The position numbers and the translations under genes are program-made. DNA of 64,000 bases from positions 246,372-310,371 of the forward strand of contig NZ_LNIZ01000003.1 of the NCBI RefSeq assembly GCF_001469025.1, read 5' to 3'. Position 1 is the first letter of the stretch, and every line of letters starts with the position of its first letter. This stretch comes from Trueperella bernardiae (GTDB taxonomy: Bacteria; Actinomycetota; Actinomycetes; Actinomycetales; Actinomycetaceae). The notes beneath the pieces are model-generated. The model made no database searches, had not been told where the DNA came from, and saw only the letters and a program-made list of their open reading frames with translations. Shown in pieces: positions 15,668 through 25,430 of this stretch.

Positions 15668-18034
15668 TCAGATCTTCTGTGGCTCGATCTTCCACACCTC
15701 GCGGGCGTAATCCCGAATCGTGCGATCAGAGGAGAAGCGGCCCGACTCGATGATGTTCTTCAGGCACATCGCCGCCCAGTGGCGACGGTCGGAGAAGTAG
15801 TCAGCCGCCACCCTATCGCGGGTCTCGCGGTAGGAGGCGAAGTCGCCCAGCACGTAGTATTCGTCCGCGCCGCCCCAGCCGTCGAACAGCGAATTGTGCA
15901 GGTCGTGGAACAGCCCCGTGCCGCCGTCGTCGAGCGTGCCGTCCACCAGCGCATCCATGACACGCTGTAGGCCGGGGACCTCGGCGGCCGTGCGCCGCGG
16001 GTCGTACGTCTTGCGCAGCTCGGGCAGCTCGTCCTCCGTGGCGCCGAAGATGTAGGCGTTGTCGTTGCCCACCGCGTCCACGATCTCCACGTTCGCACCG
16101 TCCATGGTGCCCAGCGTGAGCGCGCCGTTCATCATGAACTTCATGTTGCCCGTGCCCGAGGCCTCCTTGCCGGCGGTGGAGATCTGCTCGGAGATGTCGG
16201 TGGCCGGGATGATGTGCTCGGCGGGGGAAACGTTGTAGTTCTCCACGAAGACCACCTTGAGGCGGCCGGCCACGTCGTCGTCGTTATTGACCAGTTCGCC
16301 GATCGTGTTGATCAGCTTAATGATCGCCTTCGCACGTACGTAACCGGGGGCGGCCTTCGCGCCGAAGATGAACACGCGCGGGGGCACCTCCATCGACGGG
16401 TCGTCCTTGATCTGGAAGTACAGGTCAAGGATGTAGAAGGCGTTGAGTAGCTGGCGCTTGTACTCGTGCAGGCGCTTGATCTGCGTGTCGAAGATAGCGT
16501 CCGGGTCCACTTCGATGCCCTGGCGGTGCTTGATCCACGCGGCGAAGTCCACCTTGTTGGCGTGCTTGATCGCATTTAGGCGGTCGAGCACGTCGGCGTC
16601 GTTGAGGTAGCCCTCGAGGTTCTTCAGCAGGTCCAGGTCGCGTACCCACTCGTCGTTGCCCAGCAGCTCGGTGAGCAGGGCGGACAGGCGCGGGTTGCAC
16701 TGGTCAAGCCAGCGGCGCGGAGTCACGCCGTTGGTCTTGTTGTTGAACTTCTCCGGCCACACGTCGTACCAGTCCTTGAGCGTGTCGGCCTTGATGATCT
16801 CCGTGTGGAGGGCGGCTACGCCGTTGATCGAGAAGGCCGCGTAGCAGGCGATCCACGCCATACGGATGCGGTTGCCGGACACGGGTGCCATGTAGTCGAT
16901 CTTGCCCTGGTCGAAGCCGGCCTTTGCGATCTCCTCGCGGAAGCGGCGGTCAATCTCGAAGATGATCTCGCGGATGCGCGGGAAGAGCCGGTCGAAGATC
17001 GACACCTCCCAGGTCTCCAGCGCCTCGGCCAGCACCGTGTGGTTCGTGTAGGCGAACGTGCCGCGCACGATCTCCCACGCCTCGTCCCACCCGAAATCGT
17101 GGTCATCCATGAGGATACGCATGAGCTCGGGGATGGCGAGAACCGGGTGGGTGTCATTGAGCTGGATCGAGTTGAACGTCGCGAAATCCTTCAGCGTTCC
17201 ACGCTGGGCCAGCTCGTTGTCCACGATCTGCTGGAGGGAGGCCGAGCAGAAGAAGTACTGCTGGCGCACGCGCAGCACCTTGCCCTCGAAGGAGGAATCG
17301 TTGGGGTAGAGCACGCGCGAGATGTCGTTGACCCGCTCGCGCTCCACGATCGCGCCCGTGAAATCCTGCGAGTTAAACGCGTTGTAGTCGAAGTCGGCCA
17401 TCGGCTCGGCCTTCCACAGGCGCAGCGTGCCCACGTTGTCGGTGCCATATCCGGTGATCGGCATGTCGTAGGGGATCGCGCGGACCTTGAGGTCGGCGTA
17501 GTTGATGAACTTGACGTTCTCCTCACGGCGGATGACGAAGGGGTAGCCCTCCTCCATCCACGGATCGGGCTCTTCGCCCTGGTTGCCGTCCTCGAAGAAT
17601 TGCTTAAACAGGCCGTAGCGGTACAGGATGCCATACCCGCGCACGGGCAGGTTCTGGGTGGCCGACGAGTCGAGGAAGCACGCGGCTAGGCGGCCCAGGC
17701 CACCGTTACCAAGCGCGGCGTCGTGCTCCTCCTCCAGGACGTCGCTCAGGTTCTGGCCGAACGCGCCCAGGGCCTGTTCGGCTTCCTCGACCAGCCCCAG
17801 GTTGTTGAGGTTGTTGAGCAGCGCCCGGCCCATGAGGAACTCGGCCGAGAAGTAGTGCTGCATGCGCGAGGCGTTGTAGCGCTCCTCGGTCTTTTGCCAG
17901 TTGTCGGCAAGGTGGTCGACGACGGCGGCCGCGGTGCCCTGCCAGTATTCCTGCAGTGTGGCGGAAAGGACGTTCTTGCCAGAGACGGAACGGACCTGGC
18001 CCGCAATTGTCGCGGTCAAATTATCGTGAGTCAT
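15668..18034 (-). CDS. glgP: Glycogen/alpha-glucan phosphorylase
   Basis: This 788-residue GT35 enzyme releases glucose-1-phosphate from the non-reducing ends of alpha-glucan using pyridoxal phosphate. The N-terminal QHYFSAEFLMGRAL and ALGNGGLGRLAACFLDS blocks are intact, as is the C-terminal PLP-binding segment EASGTGNMKFMMNGALTLGT with its Lys. Length is typical of the bacterial family. AAGGGG precedes ATG 18034. It stands apart from the GlgE operon but on the same strand and with glgX two genes away, supplying the degradative half of the glucan cycle. Confidence 0.97.
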   Translation of the reverse strand: MTHDNLTATIAGQVRSVSGKNVLSATLQEYWQGTAAAVVDHLADNWQKTEERYNASRMQHYFSAEFLMGRALLNNLNNLGLVEEAEQALGAFGQNLSDVLEEEHDAALGNGGLGRLAACFLDSSATQNLPVRGYGILYRYGLFKQFFEDGNQGEEPDPWMEEGYPFVIRREENVKFINYADLKVRAIPYDMPITGYGTDNVGTLRLWKAEPMADFDYNAFNSQDFTGAIVERERVNDISRVLYPNDSSFEGKVLRVRQQYFFCSASLQQIVDNELAQRGTLKDFATFNSIQLNDTHPVLAIPELMRILMDDHDFGWDEAWEIVRGTFAYTNHTVLAEALETWEVSIFDRLFPRIREIIFEIDRRFREEIAKAGFDQGKIDYMAPVSGNRIRMAWIACYAAFSINGVAALHTEIIKADTLKDWYDVWPEKFNNKTNGVTPRRWLDQCNPRLSALLTELLGNDEWVRDLDLLKNLEGYLNDADVLDRLNAIKHANKVDFAAWIKHRQGIEVDPDAIFDTQIKRLHEYKRQLLNAFYILDLYFQIKDDPSMEVPPRVFIFGAKAAPGYVRAKAIIKLINTIGELVNNDDDVAGRLKVVFVENYNVSPAEHIIPATDISEQISTAGKEASGTGNMKFMMNGALTLGTMDGANVEIVDAVGNDNAYIFGATEDELPELRKTYDPRRTAAEVPGLQRVMDALVDGTLDDGGTGLFHDLHNSLFDGWGGADEYYVLGDFASYRETRDRVAADYFSDRRHWAAMCLKNIIESGRFSSDRTIRDYAREVWKIEPQKI

Positions 18035-18137
18035 GAAACCCCTTCAGTGAAGCGTGGACGTCCACGAGACCTAACGCTCCAAGGATACCCGCGAAAAAAG
18101 CGTCTCCAAATTGGTCCAGGATTGTTGCAAGAAAACG

Positions 18138-19226
18138 TCAGTAACGCATGCCAAGCGCGTCGTGAACTTCCGCGAGTGTCTGCGCCGCCTGCTCGCGGGC
18201 CCGGGCCACTCCGCGCTCGAGCACGGAGGTGAGGTAGGCCGGGTCGTTTGCAAGCTCGGCGCGGCGTTCGCGCAGGGGTGCCAAGTGCTCGTTGAGGGCC
18301 TCGGTGACGACGTTCTTCAGGGTCCCGCCGCCGCCGTTGCCGATCTCCTCAGCGATCTCGCGCGGGTCGCGGCCGGTGGCCAGGCCCGCCAACAGCAGGA
18401 GGTTGGACACTTCGGGGCGGCCCTCCGGATCAAACGTGATGAAGCGCTCCGAATCGGTCACGGCCTTCTTAATGAGCTTGGCCGTCTCATCCGCGCTCAT
18501 CCCCAGCTCGATCGTGTTGTGGCGCGACTTGCTCATCTTCGCCCCGTCCAGCCCGAGCACCGACTCGGCCTCGGACAGCAGGCCCTGCGGGCGCGGGAAC
18601 ACACGGGACTCGCCCTTGTGGCCGTAACGGGCCTCGAATCGGTCCGCGATCACGCGCGCCTGCTCCAGGTGGGGGAGCTGGTCCTTGCCAACCGGCACCA
18701 GGTTGGCCTTGCAGAACAGGATGTCGGCCGCCTGGTGGACCGGGTAGGTCAGCAGCAGGCCGGACATGGGTCGCCCGCCCGTCGCCTCAAGCTCGGCCTT
18801 GACGGTGGGGTTGCGGCGCAGTTCGGCGTCGGTCACGAGGGAAAGGAAGGGCAGGAGGAGCTCGTTGAGCTCGGGCACCTGGGAGTGGGCGAAGATCGTG
18901 GTCGCCTCCGGATCCATGCCGATCGCCAGGTAGTCGGTGAGAAGGGAGTAGACCGAATCGCGGATCGAGCCCGTCTCATCGCGGTCGGTGATCACCTGGT
19001 AGTCCGCGATCAGCAGCCAGGTATCGACCCCGCGGCGTTGGATGTCCACCCAATTGCGAAGCGCTCCAAAGTAGTGACCGATGTGCAGGTTGCCCGTGGG
19101 GCGGGCGCCCGTGAGCACACGGAACTGGGAAGGGTCCTCGGCAATGGCCCGATCGATCTTCGCGCTCACCGAGCGAGCGTGATCGAGGGAGGCATCGGAC
19201 ATGTCAAAGCTAGCGCGATCAGTCAT
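18138..19226 (-). CDS. trpS: Tryptophanyl-tRNA synthetase
   Basis: This 362-residue class I synthetase charges tRNA-Trp. Its HIGH-type motif appears as TGNLHIGHYFGAL and the KMSKS motif as GAKMSKSRHNTI. The N-terminus RVLTGARPTGNLH is diagnostic for TrpS. The start ATG lies 6 nt after TATCAT (19233-19238), a leaderless-type arrangement, although GGGGGC in between could act as a weak Shine-Dalgarno. It is a housekeeping gene lodged between glgP and glgX without obvious functional connection. Confidence 0.97.
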   Translation of the reverse strand: MTDRASFDMSDASLDHARSVSAKIDRAIAEDPSQFRVLTGARPTGNLHIGHYFGALRNWVDIQRRGVDTWLLIADYQVITDRDETGSIRDSVYSLLTDYLAIGMDPEATTIFAHSQVPELNELLLPFLSLVTDAELRRNPTVKAELEATGGRPMSGLLLTYPVHQAADILFCKANLVPVGKDQLPHLEQARVIADRFEARYGHKGESRVFPRPQGLLSEAESVLGLDGAKMSKSRHNTIELGMSADETAKLIKKAVTDSERFITFDPEGRPEVSNLLLLAGLATGRDPREIAEEIGNGGGGTLKNVVTEALNEHLAPLRERRAELANDPAYLTSVLERGVARAREQAAQTLAEVHDALGMRY

Positions 19227-19265
19227 GCCCCCATGATAGGTGGCCGCCTCGACGTTTCGAAACTT

Positions 19266-21470
19266 CTAGGCCGGGTTGGCGAAGAACAGTGTCAGTGAGA
19301 GCGGGGGCACGCGCGTGAGGGCGCCGGGCGCGTACGTCGGCGTCGATCGGCGCGGAGTCTCCCAGGTGGAACGCCACTCGAGACGGAACGGGTTGCCCCG
19401 CCCCTGCGGGAGCTGCACCACGCGCCAGGTGACGTTGCCGTTCGCCACGATCAGCGCGTCCGCGTCCTGCCCGAAGCCCGAGCGCAGGGCCTGCAACAGG
19501 CGCACGTTCGGGTCAAACCACTTGTAGTCGGGCATCATCTGGCCGGTGTAGTCGAGCCAGGTGATGTCGGGGATCACGTCGCCGTCGGCGGTGTTGCCCG
19601 TGTAGAAGGTCGTGGGGCGGAAGGTGCGGTGGTCGCGGCGCAGGCGCAGCAGGTAGGCCACCGTGTCGAACATGTTGCGCTGGTCCTGGTCGAGGTCCCA
19701 GTCGATCCACGAAACCGCGCCGTTTTGGCTGTAGGCGTTGTTATTGCCGCCCTGGGTCTTCATCAGCTCGTCGCCGGCGGCGATCATCGGCGTGCCCACG
19801 GAGAAGAAGAGGGAAGCGAAAAGGTTGCGCATGGTTTGACGACGCGCGGCCAGGATCTTCGGGTCGGCGCTCTCGCCCTCCACCCCATGGTTCCACGAGC
19901 GGTTGTTGTCCGTGCCGTCTCGGTTGTCCTCGCCGTTACCCTCGTTGTGTTTGTGGTTGTAGCTCACCAGGTCATACATGGAAAAGCCGTCGTGGGCGGT
20001 GATGAAGTTGACCGAGGAATACACCCCGCGCCCGCCGGGCATGCGCCCGTGCCCGAACAGGTCCGCCGAGCCGGCGATGCGGGTGGCGAGGTCGCGCTGG
20101 TCCCCGCCCTGGCCACCGTGGACGATCGCGGCCGGCTCCGTGACCCAAAACGAGCGCAGTGTGTCGCGGAAGCGGTCATTCCAGTCCGCGGTCGGCGGCG
20201 GGAACTGGCCGGTGCGCCAGCCGCCGTGCCCCAGGTCCCACGGCTCGTTGATGAGCTTGACCTGGGACAGGATCGGGTCGGTGGCCATCGCCACGTAGAG
20301 CGGGTGCATGTGGTTAAACGAATCGCCCTCGCGCCCGAGCGTGACCGCAAGGTCGAAGCGGAAACCGTCCACCCCGATGTGCTCCACCCAGTAGCGCAGC
20401 GAATCCAGGGTCAGCCGGATGACCGGCATGCGGCGGAAATCAAGGGAGTTGCCGCAACCGGTGGTGTCGATGAGCTGGCCCGGCCGCTGGGAATCGTGGC
20501 GGTAGTACATCGAGTTGTCCAGCCCGCGCCAGGACACGGTGGGCCCATCGGAGCCTGCCTCGCACGTGTGGTTGTACACGACGTCGAGCAGCACCTCAAT
20601 CCCCGCGTCGTGCAGGAGCTTGACCATGCCCTTGACCTCGTCGATCACCGCTTGCGGCCCGGCGGCCCGGGAGGATTCCATCGCGTAGGAGGGCTCGGGG
20701 GTGAAGAAGCTTAGGGTGTTGTACCCCCAGTAGTTTTCCTTTCCCTGGACGGACAGGAAGGGTTCGCTCATCTTCGCGTGGATCGGCAGGAACTCGATCG
20801 CGGTGACGCCCAGGCTCTTGAGATGGTTGATCGTGACAGGGTGGGCGGCGCCGGCGTACGTGCCGCGCAGCTCCTCGGGGATGCCGGGCAGGGCCTTCGT
20901 CAGCCCGACCACGTGCGCCTCGTAGATGACCGTCTGGTCCCACGGCACGTTCGGCCGATGGATCTCCAGGGGCTGATCTTCGACCACGACGCCGAGCGCC
21001 GTTACCTCCGCCGAATCGCGCTGGTCGGCCTGGTGTGACGGGTCCGGCTTGAGGTCGGCGTCGACGACGTGCGAGTAGAGCGCCGGGTGGAGTTCGGGGG
21101 TGCGGGTGATGGCGCGCGCGTAGGGATCGAGGAGGATCTTGGCGGGGTTGTGCAGGAGGCCCTGGGCCGGGTCCCAGCGCCCGTGCACGCGAAAACCGTA
21201 GGCCTGGCCGGCGCGGATGCCGGGCACGTGCCCCGACCACACGCCGTGGTCACCGCGGCGCAGGCGGAAGCGGCGCTCGGAGGTGTGGTAGACGCTTGCG
21301 TCCACGAAGCAGACGTCCACTGCCGTAGCGTGCGAGGCCATGACGGCGACGTCGACCCCATGGCCGGTAAGGTGCGCGCCGAGGCGAACCGGGCCCGTGA
21401 CGGGCAACGACGGCTCGGGCTCGCGCGCGGTATAGCGCGACACGGGCTTTGTGGATTGCTGGGAAGTCAC
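19266..21470 (-). CDS. glgX: Glycogen debranching enzyme (GlgX type)
   Basis: This 734-residue GH13_11 enzyme hydrolyses alpha-1,6 branches left by phosphorylase. An N-terminal CBM48 region (VRLGAHLTGHGVDVAVMASHATAV) precedes the barrel. Motifs include LLDVVYNHTCE, GFRFDLAVTLGRE with the nucleophile Asp, KLINEPWD with the acid Glu and FITAHDGFSMYDLVSYN with the third Asp. The start is a GTG at 21470 without a strong Shine-Dalgarno. It is divergent from nudC across about 95 nt. With glgP it forms the catabolic arm of the pathway encoded in this region. Confidence 0.96.
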   Translation of the reverse strand: MTSQQSTKPVSRYTAREPEPSLPVTGPVRLGAHLTGHGVDVAVMASHATAVDVCFVDASVYHTSERRFRLRRGDHGVWSGHVPGIRAGQAYGFRVHGRWDPAQGLLHNPAKILLDPYARAITRTPELHPALYSHVVDADLKPDPSHQADQRDSAEVTALGVVVEDQPLEIHRPNVPWDQTVIYEAHVVGLTKALPGIPEELRGTYAGAAHPVTINHLKSLGVTAIEFLPIHAKMSEPFLSVQGKENYWGYNTLSFFTPEPSYAMESSRAAGPQAVIDEVKGMVKLLHDAGIEVLLDVVYNHTCEAGSDGPTVSWRGLDNSMYYRHDSQRPGQLIDTTGCGNSLDFRRMPVIRLTLDSLRYWVEHIGVDGFRFDLAVTLGREGDSFNHMHPLYVAMATDPILSQVKLINEPWDLGHGGWRTGQFPPPTADWNDRFRDTLRSFWVTEPAAIVHGGQGGDQRDLATRIAGSADLFGHGRMPGGRGVYSSVNFITAHDGFSMYDLVSYNHKHNEGNGEDNRDGTDNNRSWNHGVEGESADPKILAARRQTMRNLFASLFFSVGTPMIAAGDELMKTQGGNNNAYSQNGAVSWIDWDLDQDQRNMFDTVAYLLRLRRDHRTFRPTTFYTGNTADGDVIPDITWLDYTGQMMPDYKWFDPNVRLLQALRSGFGQDADALIVANGNVTWRVVQLPQGRGNPFRLEWRSTWETPRRSTPTYAPGALTRVPPLSLTLFFANPA

Positions 21471-21566
21471 GAACCCTATTGTGGCAGTTTATGGTGTGAA
21501 TCGGTAGCGGGCTGGCCTCCGGCAGTGTCGGAGGGGCGCAGTAGAGTGGAGGGGGAAGGAGGCACG

Positions 21567-22475
21567 ATGTACGGAAAATTGAGCGAGCGGCGGGCGATCG
21601 GCCAGCGGGACGCGGAGAGCAGGTCTGATCCGCGGGCGGGGCTGGCCGATCCGCGCGGACGATACCTCTTAATTCAGGAGGGGGACGTGCCGTTCGACGG
21701 TGCGCTCGTGTTTTTGACGCGCGGCCAGTTCCAGCAGCTGGGCGCGCCTGAACCGTCCTACCTCGGCGTGTTCGAGGGGCGGCCGTACTTCGGCGTCGAT
21801 GCTGGGGCGCTCAGCGTTGATCGCGCGTGGCAGGGCGAGCTGGCCGGCTTGCGCTTCGCGCCGTTGCGGGAGGTTGGCCACCTGCTGAACGAGGCCGAGG
21901 CGGCGCTGGCGATGGAAGCGATGGCGCTCCTCAACTGGCATGGCACGCCGTACTGCCCCATGTGCGGGCAGCGCGCAGAGCTGGTCGAATCGGGTTGGCA
22001 GATGCGCTGCCCGGGCGGACACGTGATCTTCCCGCGCATGGACCCGGCGGTCATCATGGCGATCCGGGACGGGGCGGACCGCCTGCTACTCGGGCGTAAC
22101 CGCAGTTGGCCCGCCGGGCGCTTTTCCACCCTGGCCGGCTTCGTGGAGGCCGGGGAGACCTTGGAGGACGCGGTGCGCCGCGAAGTCCTGGAGGAGGCAG
22201 GGATCGAGGTGGGGCGCCTGGAATACTTCGCCTCCCAGCCCTGGCCCTACCCGCGCTCGCTCATGGTGGGCTTCCGCGGTTGGACGGCGCAGGAGGCGCC
22301 GGAGCTGAGGCCCGACGGCGTGGAGGTGGTGGCGGCCATGTTCGTCACGCGCGCCGAGCTACGCCAGATGTACGCGGACAACCCCGCCTCGATGCCCGGG
22401 CCCACGTCCGTGGCTCGCGCCCTCATCGAGGACTGGCTGGGCGGACCGCTAGAAAGAGGAGGGGCACGTGTTTGA
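21567..22475 (+). CDS. nudC: NAD(+) diphosphatase / RNA decapping Nudix hydrolase
   Basis: This 302-residue enzyme hydrolyses NADH/NAD+ and may remove NAD caps from RNA. It has a zinc-ribbon start CPMCG with a third Cys in MRCPGGH; the fourth ligand position is occupied by a Gly/His run rather than the CxxC of E. coli NudC. Then come the Nudix box GFVEAGETLEDAVRREVLEE and the NudC-specific SQPWPYPRSLM. I chose ATG 21567 because AAGGAGG ends 4 nt upstream; the longer upstream frame overlaps glgX antisense. The stop overlaps uvrD2 by 8 nt, the same nudC-uvrD2 order as in mycobacteria. Confidence 0.93.
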   Translation: MYGKLSERRAIGQRDAESRSDPRAGLADPRGRYLLIQEGDVPFDGALVFLTRGQFQQLGAPEPSYLGVFEGRPYFGVDAGALSVDRAWQGELAGLRFAPLREVGHLLNEAEAALAMEAMALLNWHGTPYCPMCGQRAELVESGWQMRCPGGHVIFPRMDPAVIMAIRDGADRLLLGRNRSWPAGRFSTLAGFVEAGETLEDAVRREVLEEAGIEVGRLEYFASQPWPYPRSLMVGFRGWTAQEAPELRPDGVEVVAAMFVTRAELRQMYADNPASMPGPTSVARALIEDWLGGPLERGGARV

Positions 22476-24468
22476 TGCCGAGGAGCTACTGAGCCACCTG
22501 GACCCGCGCCAGCGCGAGGTGGCCGAAAACGTGAGCGGGCCGATGGCGGTGCTGGCCGGCGCCGGCACAGGCAAGACCCGCGCGATCACCTACCGCATCG
22601 CTTATGCCGTGCACTCGGGCCAGCAGCGGCCCACGAACATCCTGGCCGTCACCTTCACCCACCGGGCGGCCAGTGAGATGCGCTCGCGATTACGCGACCT
22701 GGGGGTGCCCACCGTCCAGGCCCGCACCTTCCACTCGGCGGCGCTGAGCCAGCTGCGTTATTTCTGGCCGAACGCGATCGGCGGGCGGGTGCCGGAGATC
22801 AAGGAGTCGAAGGTCAACCTGGTGGCGAGCGCCGCCGCTCGGCTGGGAATGAGCGTGGACAAGGTCTCGGTGCGCGACATGGCGGCCGAGATCGAGTGGT
22901 CGAAGGTCTCGCTCATCGCGCCGGGGGACTACGAACGCGAGGCCGCCTCCCAGCTTCGCCCGGAGGTGGCCGGCTATTCGCACGCGGAGATCGCCGCGCT
23001 CATCAGGGCCTATGAGGAGGTCAAGTCCGAGCGCGCCGTCATTGATTTCGAGGACGTCATCGTCATCCTTATTGGCATCATGCGTGATCGGCCCGACATC
23101 GCGGCCACGATCCGCAAACAGTACCAGCACTTCGTGGTGGACGAATACCAGGACGTGTCGCCCATGCAGCACCGCCTGCTCCAGCTGTGGCTGGGCGATC
23201 GGCGGGACCTGTGCGTGGTGGGTGACGTGTCGCAGACCATCTACAGCTTCACCGGGGCCTCCGCCCGGTATCTGGAGGGCTTCACGCAGGAGTTCCGCGG
23301 GGCGCGCACGGTCAAGCTCAACCGCGACTACCGCTCCACCCCGCAGATCGTGGAGCTCGCCAACGCCGTCATCGAATCCGACCACAACGCCGCCGCCGTC
23401 CAGCTCGTCTCGGCGCTAAAGTCCGGCCGGCCCGTCACGTACTCCATGTATGCCGACGACGCCGACGAGGCGGTCGGCATCGCCGGCAAGATCCTTACCC
23501 TGCGCGAGTTGGGCATGGACTTTTCCGACATGGCGATCCTCTACCGCACGAACGCCCAATCCCAGGAGTTTGAGACCGCGCTCGCCCATGCGGGCATCCC
23601 GTACGAGATGAAGGGGTCGGAGCGCTTCTTCATGCGCCGCGAGGTCAAGGACGCGATGGTGGCCCTGCGCGCCGCCGCGCGTGGGGCGGTGGCAGGGGAG
23701 TTGCCGCAGATTGTGGAGGACACGCTTTTTGGGATGGGCTGGCGGCCCGAGGCGCCCGAGGCGGGGGCGGCCAAGGAGCGCTGGGAGTCCCAGAACGCTC
23801 TGCTCAAGCTGGCCCAGGCCATGTGGGACAGGCGCCACGCGAGCGTGGCCGAGTTCGTGGCCGAGCTCGAGGAGCGCGCGGAGCTGGGCAACGAACCCAC
23901 CACCAACGCTGTCACCCTCTCCTCCCTCCACGCCGCCAAGGGTCTGGAGTGGGGAGCCGTGTTCCTCGCCGGCATGAGCGAGGGGCTCATGCCGATCTCC
24001 CACGCCTCCAGCCCCGAAGCGGTGGCCGAGGAGCGCCGCCTGCTCTACGTGGGCATCACCCGCGCACGCGAAGAGCTCTTCATCTCCTATGCGGAAGGCA
24101 ACCGGGGCCGGTCCAAGCGCAAACTCACCCGCTTTCTCGACGAGCACTGGCCCCAGCCCGAATCGCGCTCCACGCGCTCGCGGCGGGCCAGCTCGAAGGC
24201 GGCCAAGGAGCAGTGGGCGGCGGAGAATCCTGACGACGTGGCGCTGTTTGAGGAGCTGCGCATGTGGCGGCTGGCCAAGGCGCAGGAGACGGGCAAACCC
24301 GCCCACCTCATCTTGCACGACGTGACGTTGCGCGAGATCGCCGTGAAGAAGCCGCGCGACCTGGCCGAGCTCGGCCGTGTGCGCGGGATCGGTACCCGCA
24401 AGCTCACCGACTACGGCTTCGACCTGCTCGCCATCGTGGGGGACAAGCCCATCGGCTTCGGGCGCTAG
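22468..24468 (+). CDS. uvrD2: ATP-dependent DNA helicase UvrD2 (UvrD/Rep family with HRDC domain)
   Basis: This 666-residue SF1A helicase has Walker A AGAGTGKTRAITYR near residue 30, motif II VVDEYQDVSPMQ, motif III GDVSQTIYSFTGA, motif IV NRDYRSTPQI, motif V LSSLHAAKGLEWG and motif VI LLYVGITRAREELF. The C-terminus carries an HRDC-like domain (LAELGRVRGIGTRKLTDYG), as in mycobacterial UvrD2. GTG 22468 follows GAGGAGGGG and overlaps nudC by 8 nt. A role in DNA unwinding for repair is established for the family. It converges on the E1-like gene 11 nt downstream. Confidence 0.95.
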   Translation: MFDAEELLSHLDPRQREVAENVSGPMAVLAGAGTGKTRAITYRIAYAVHSGQQRPTNILAVTFTHRAASEMRSRLRDLGVPTVQARTFHSAALSQLRYFWPNAIGGRVPEIKESKVNLVASAAARLGMSVDKVSVRDMAAEIEWSKVSLIAPGDYEREAASQLRPEVAGYSHAEIAALIRAYEEVKSERAVIDFEDVIVILIGIMRDRPDIAATIRKQYQHFVVDEYQDVSPMQHRLLQLWLGDRRDLCVVGDVSQTIYSFTGASARYLEGFTQEFRGARTVKLNRDYRSTPQIVELANAVIESDHNAAAVQLVSALKSGRPVTYSMYADDADEAVGIAGKILTLRELGMDFSDMAILYRTNAQSQEFETALAHAGIPYEMKGSERFFMRREVKDAMVALRAAARGAVAGELPQIVEDTLFGMGWRPEAPEAGAAKERWESQNALLKLAQAMWDRRHASVAEFVAELEERAELGNEPTTNAVTLSSLHAAKGLEWGAVFLAGMSEGLMPISHASSPEAVAEERRLLYVGITRAREELFISYAEGNRGRSKRKLTRFLDEHWPQPESRSTRSRRASSKAAKEQWAAENPDDVALFEELRMWRLAKAQETGKPAHLILHDVTLREIAVKKPRDLAELGRVRGIGTRKLTDYGFDLLAIVGDKPIGFGR

Positions 24469-24479
24469 CCGAAGCCGGT

Positions 24480-25430
24480 TCACGCGGTGCTGAGCGTGCA
24501 CCCGCACTTGGGGTGGGGCTGGAGCACCATCGGCTCGGGCGGATGCGGTGCCGGCCCCACCTTCCACATGTGGGGTACGGGCCCGCCGTCCAGGTAGGCC
24601 ACGATGTCGCGCACGGCCAGCGAGATCACCATCATCGCCGAGGAAGACTCGGGCATGAGGGGCGTGGCCGAGCAGGCCTGCTGGATGAGGTCGGTCCAAT
24701 TCGGGTCCGCATCCGCGCGGTGCAGCATGAGGCAAGTGCCGCACGCCGACTCGTGAGGGATTGAGAGCGGACCGGCGAAAACGTCCACCTCCTCGATCCA
24801 GGTCTGGTAGACGGGCGCGGACTGGCCCAGGTACATGCCCACGCTCACCGGGTCGGTGGCATACGTGCCGCTGACCACCACCACGTCTGGCGGGCGTACC
24901 CCCATGTCCACCCCCGCGGTCTGGATGGTGGGCGCCTCCCGGCGCAGCAGGGTCTTGAGCGCGGCGGCCCGCCCCCTGCCCAAGCCGAGCGAGGTCATCG
25001 TGGGATGATCGCTGTAGCCGACCGCGCCGGCGTCATCTGTAGTAATCTTGCCCACCCCGCAACGGGCGAGCGCGATCGCGATGCCGGCGCCCAGGTAGTC
25101 GGCGCGGTGGATGTGGACGTGGCAGTTCTGGCGGCGCGGCGAATCCTGCCGGATGCGCCGCCACGGCGCGTGGTCCATCCCGGAGGAGGGGCGCTGGTCA
25201 AGCACGCCGGCGTCGGTGAGCATCCCAAGCAGCGCGGCCAGCCGCTTTCGGGAGATGCCGGCGGCCTTGGCCCGCACCTCCACCTCGGGCCGTTCCTGAG
25301 GGAGGGTGAGGGTGTCGACGAACGACAGCTCGGCCTTGCTCAGCCCGTCAAGGCTGAGGCCGATGCGCGGGTCGATCCCGATCTGGGCACGCCACGGTCC
25401 CGTCCAAAACACTCCAGTGGTCAGCTGCAT
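24480..25430 (-). CDS. E1/ThiF-like (cyclodehydratase-related) protein
   Basis: About 316 residues. An N-terminal winged-helix-like part (RAKAAGISRKRLAALLGML) is followed by a Rossmann-like region (RADYLGAGIAIALARCGVG, ITTDDAGAVGYSD) and a four-cysteine zinc site formed by ACGTCLMLH and the extreme C-terminal HPKCGC. This architecture matches the E1/ThiF-like proteins annotated as TOMM or bacteriocin cyclodehydratase-related. The glycine loop is shortened and I see no catalytic cysteine, so adenylation activity is doubtful. The start is uncertain; ATG 25430 is preferred to a TTG at 25472. The gene lies in the conserved uvrD2-DUF2342 block of actinobacteria, which suggests a housekeeping rather than antibiotic role. 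Confidence 0.7.
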   Translation of the reverse strand: MQLTTGVFWTGPWRAQIGIDPRIGLSLDGLSKAELSFVDTLTLPQERPEVEVRAKAAGISRKRLAALLGMLTDAGVLDQRPSSGMDHAPWRRIRQDSPRRQNCHVHIHRADYLGAGIAIALARCGVGKITTDDAGAVGYSDHPTMTSLGLGRGRAAALKTLLRREAPTIQTAGVDMGVRPPDVVVVSGTYATDPVSVGMYLGQSAPVYQTWIEEVDVFAGPLSIPHESACGTCLMLHRADADPNWTDLIQQACSATPLMPESSSAMMVISLAVRDIVAYLDGGPVPHMWKVGPAPHPPEPMVLQPHPKCGCTLSTA

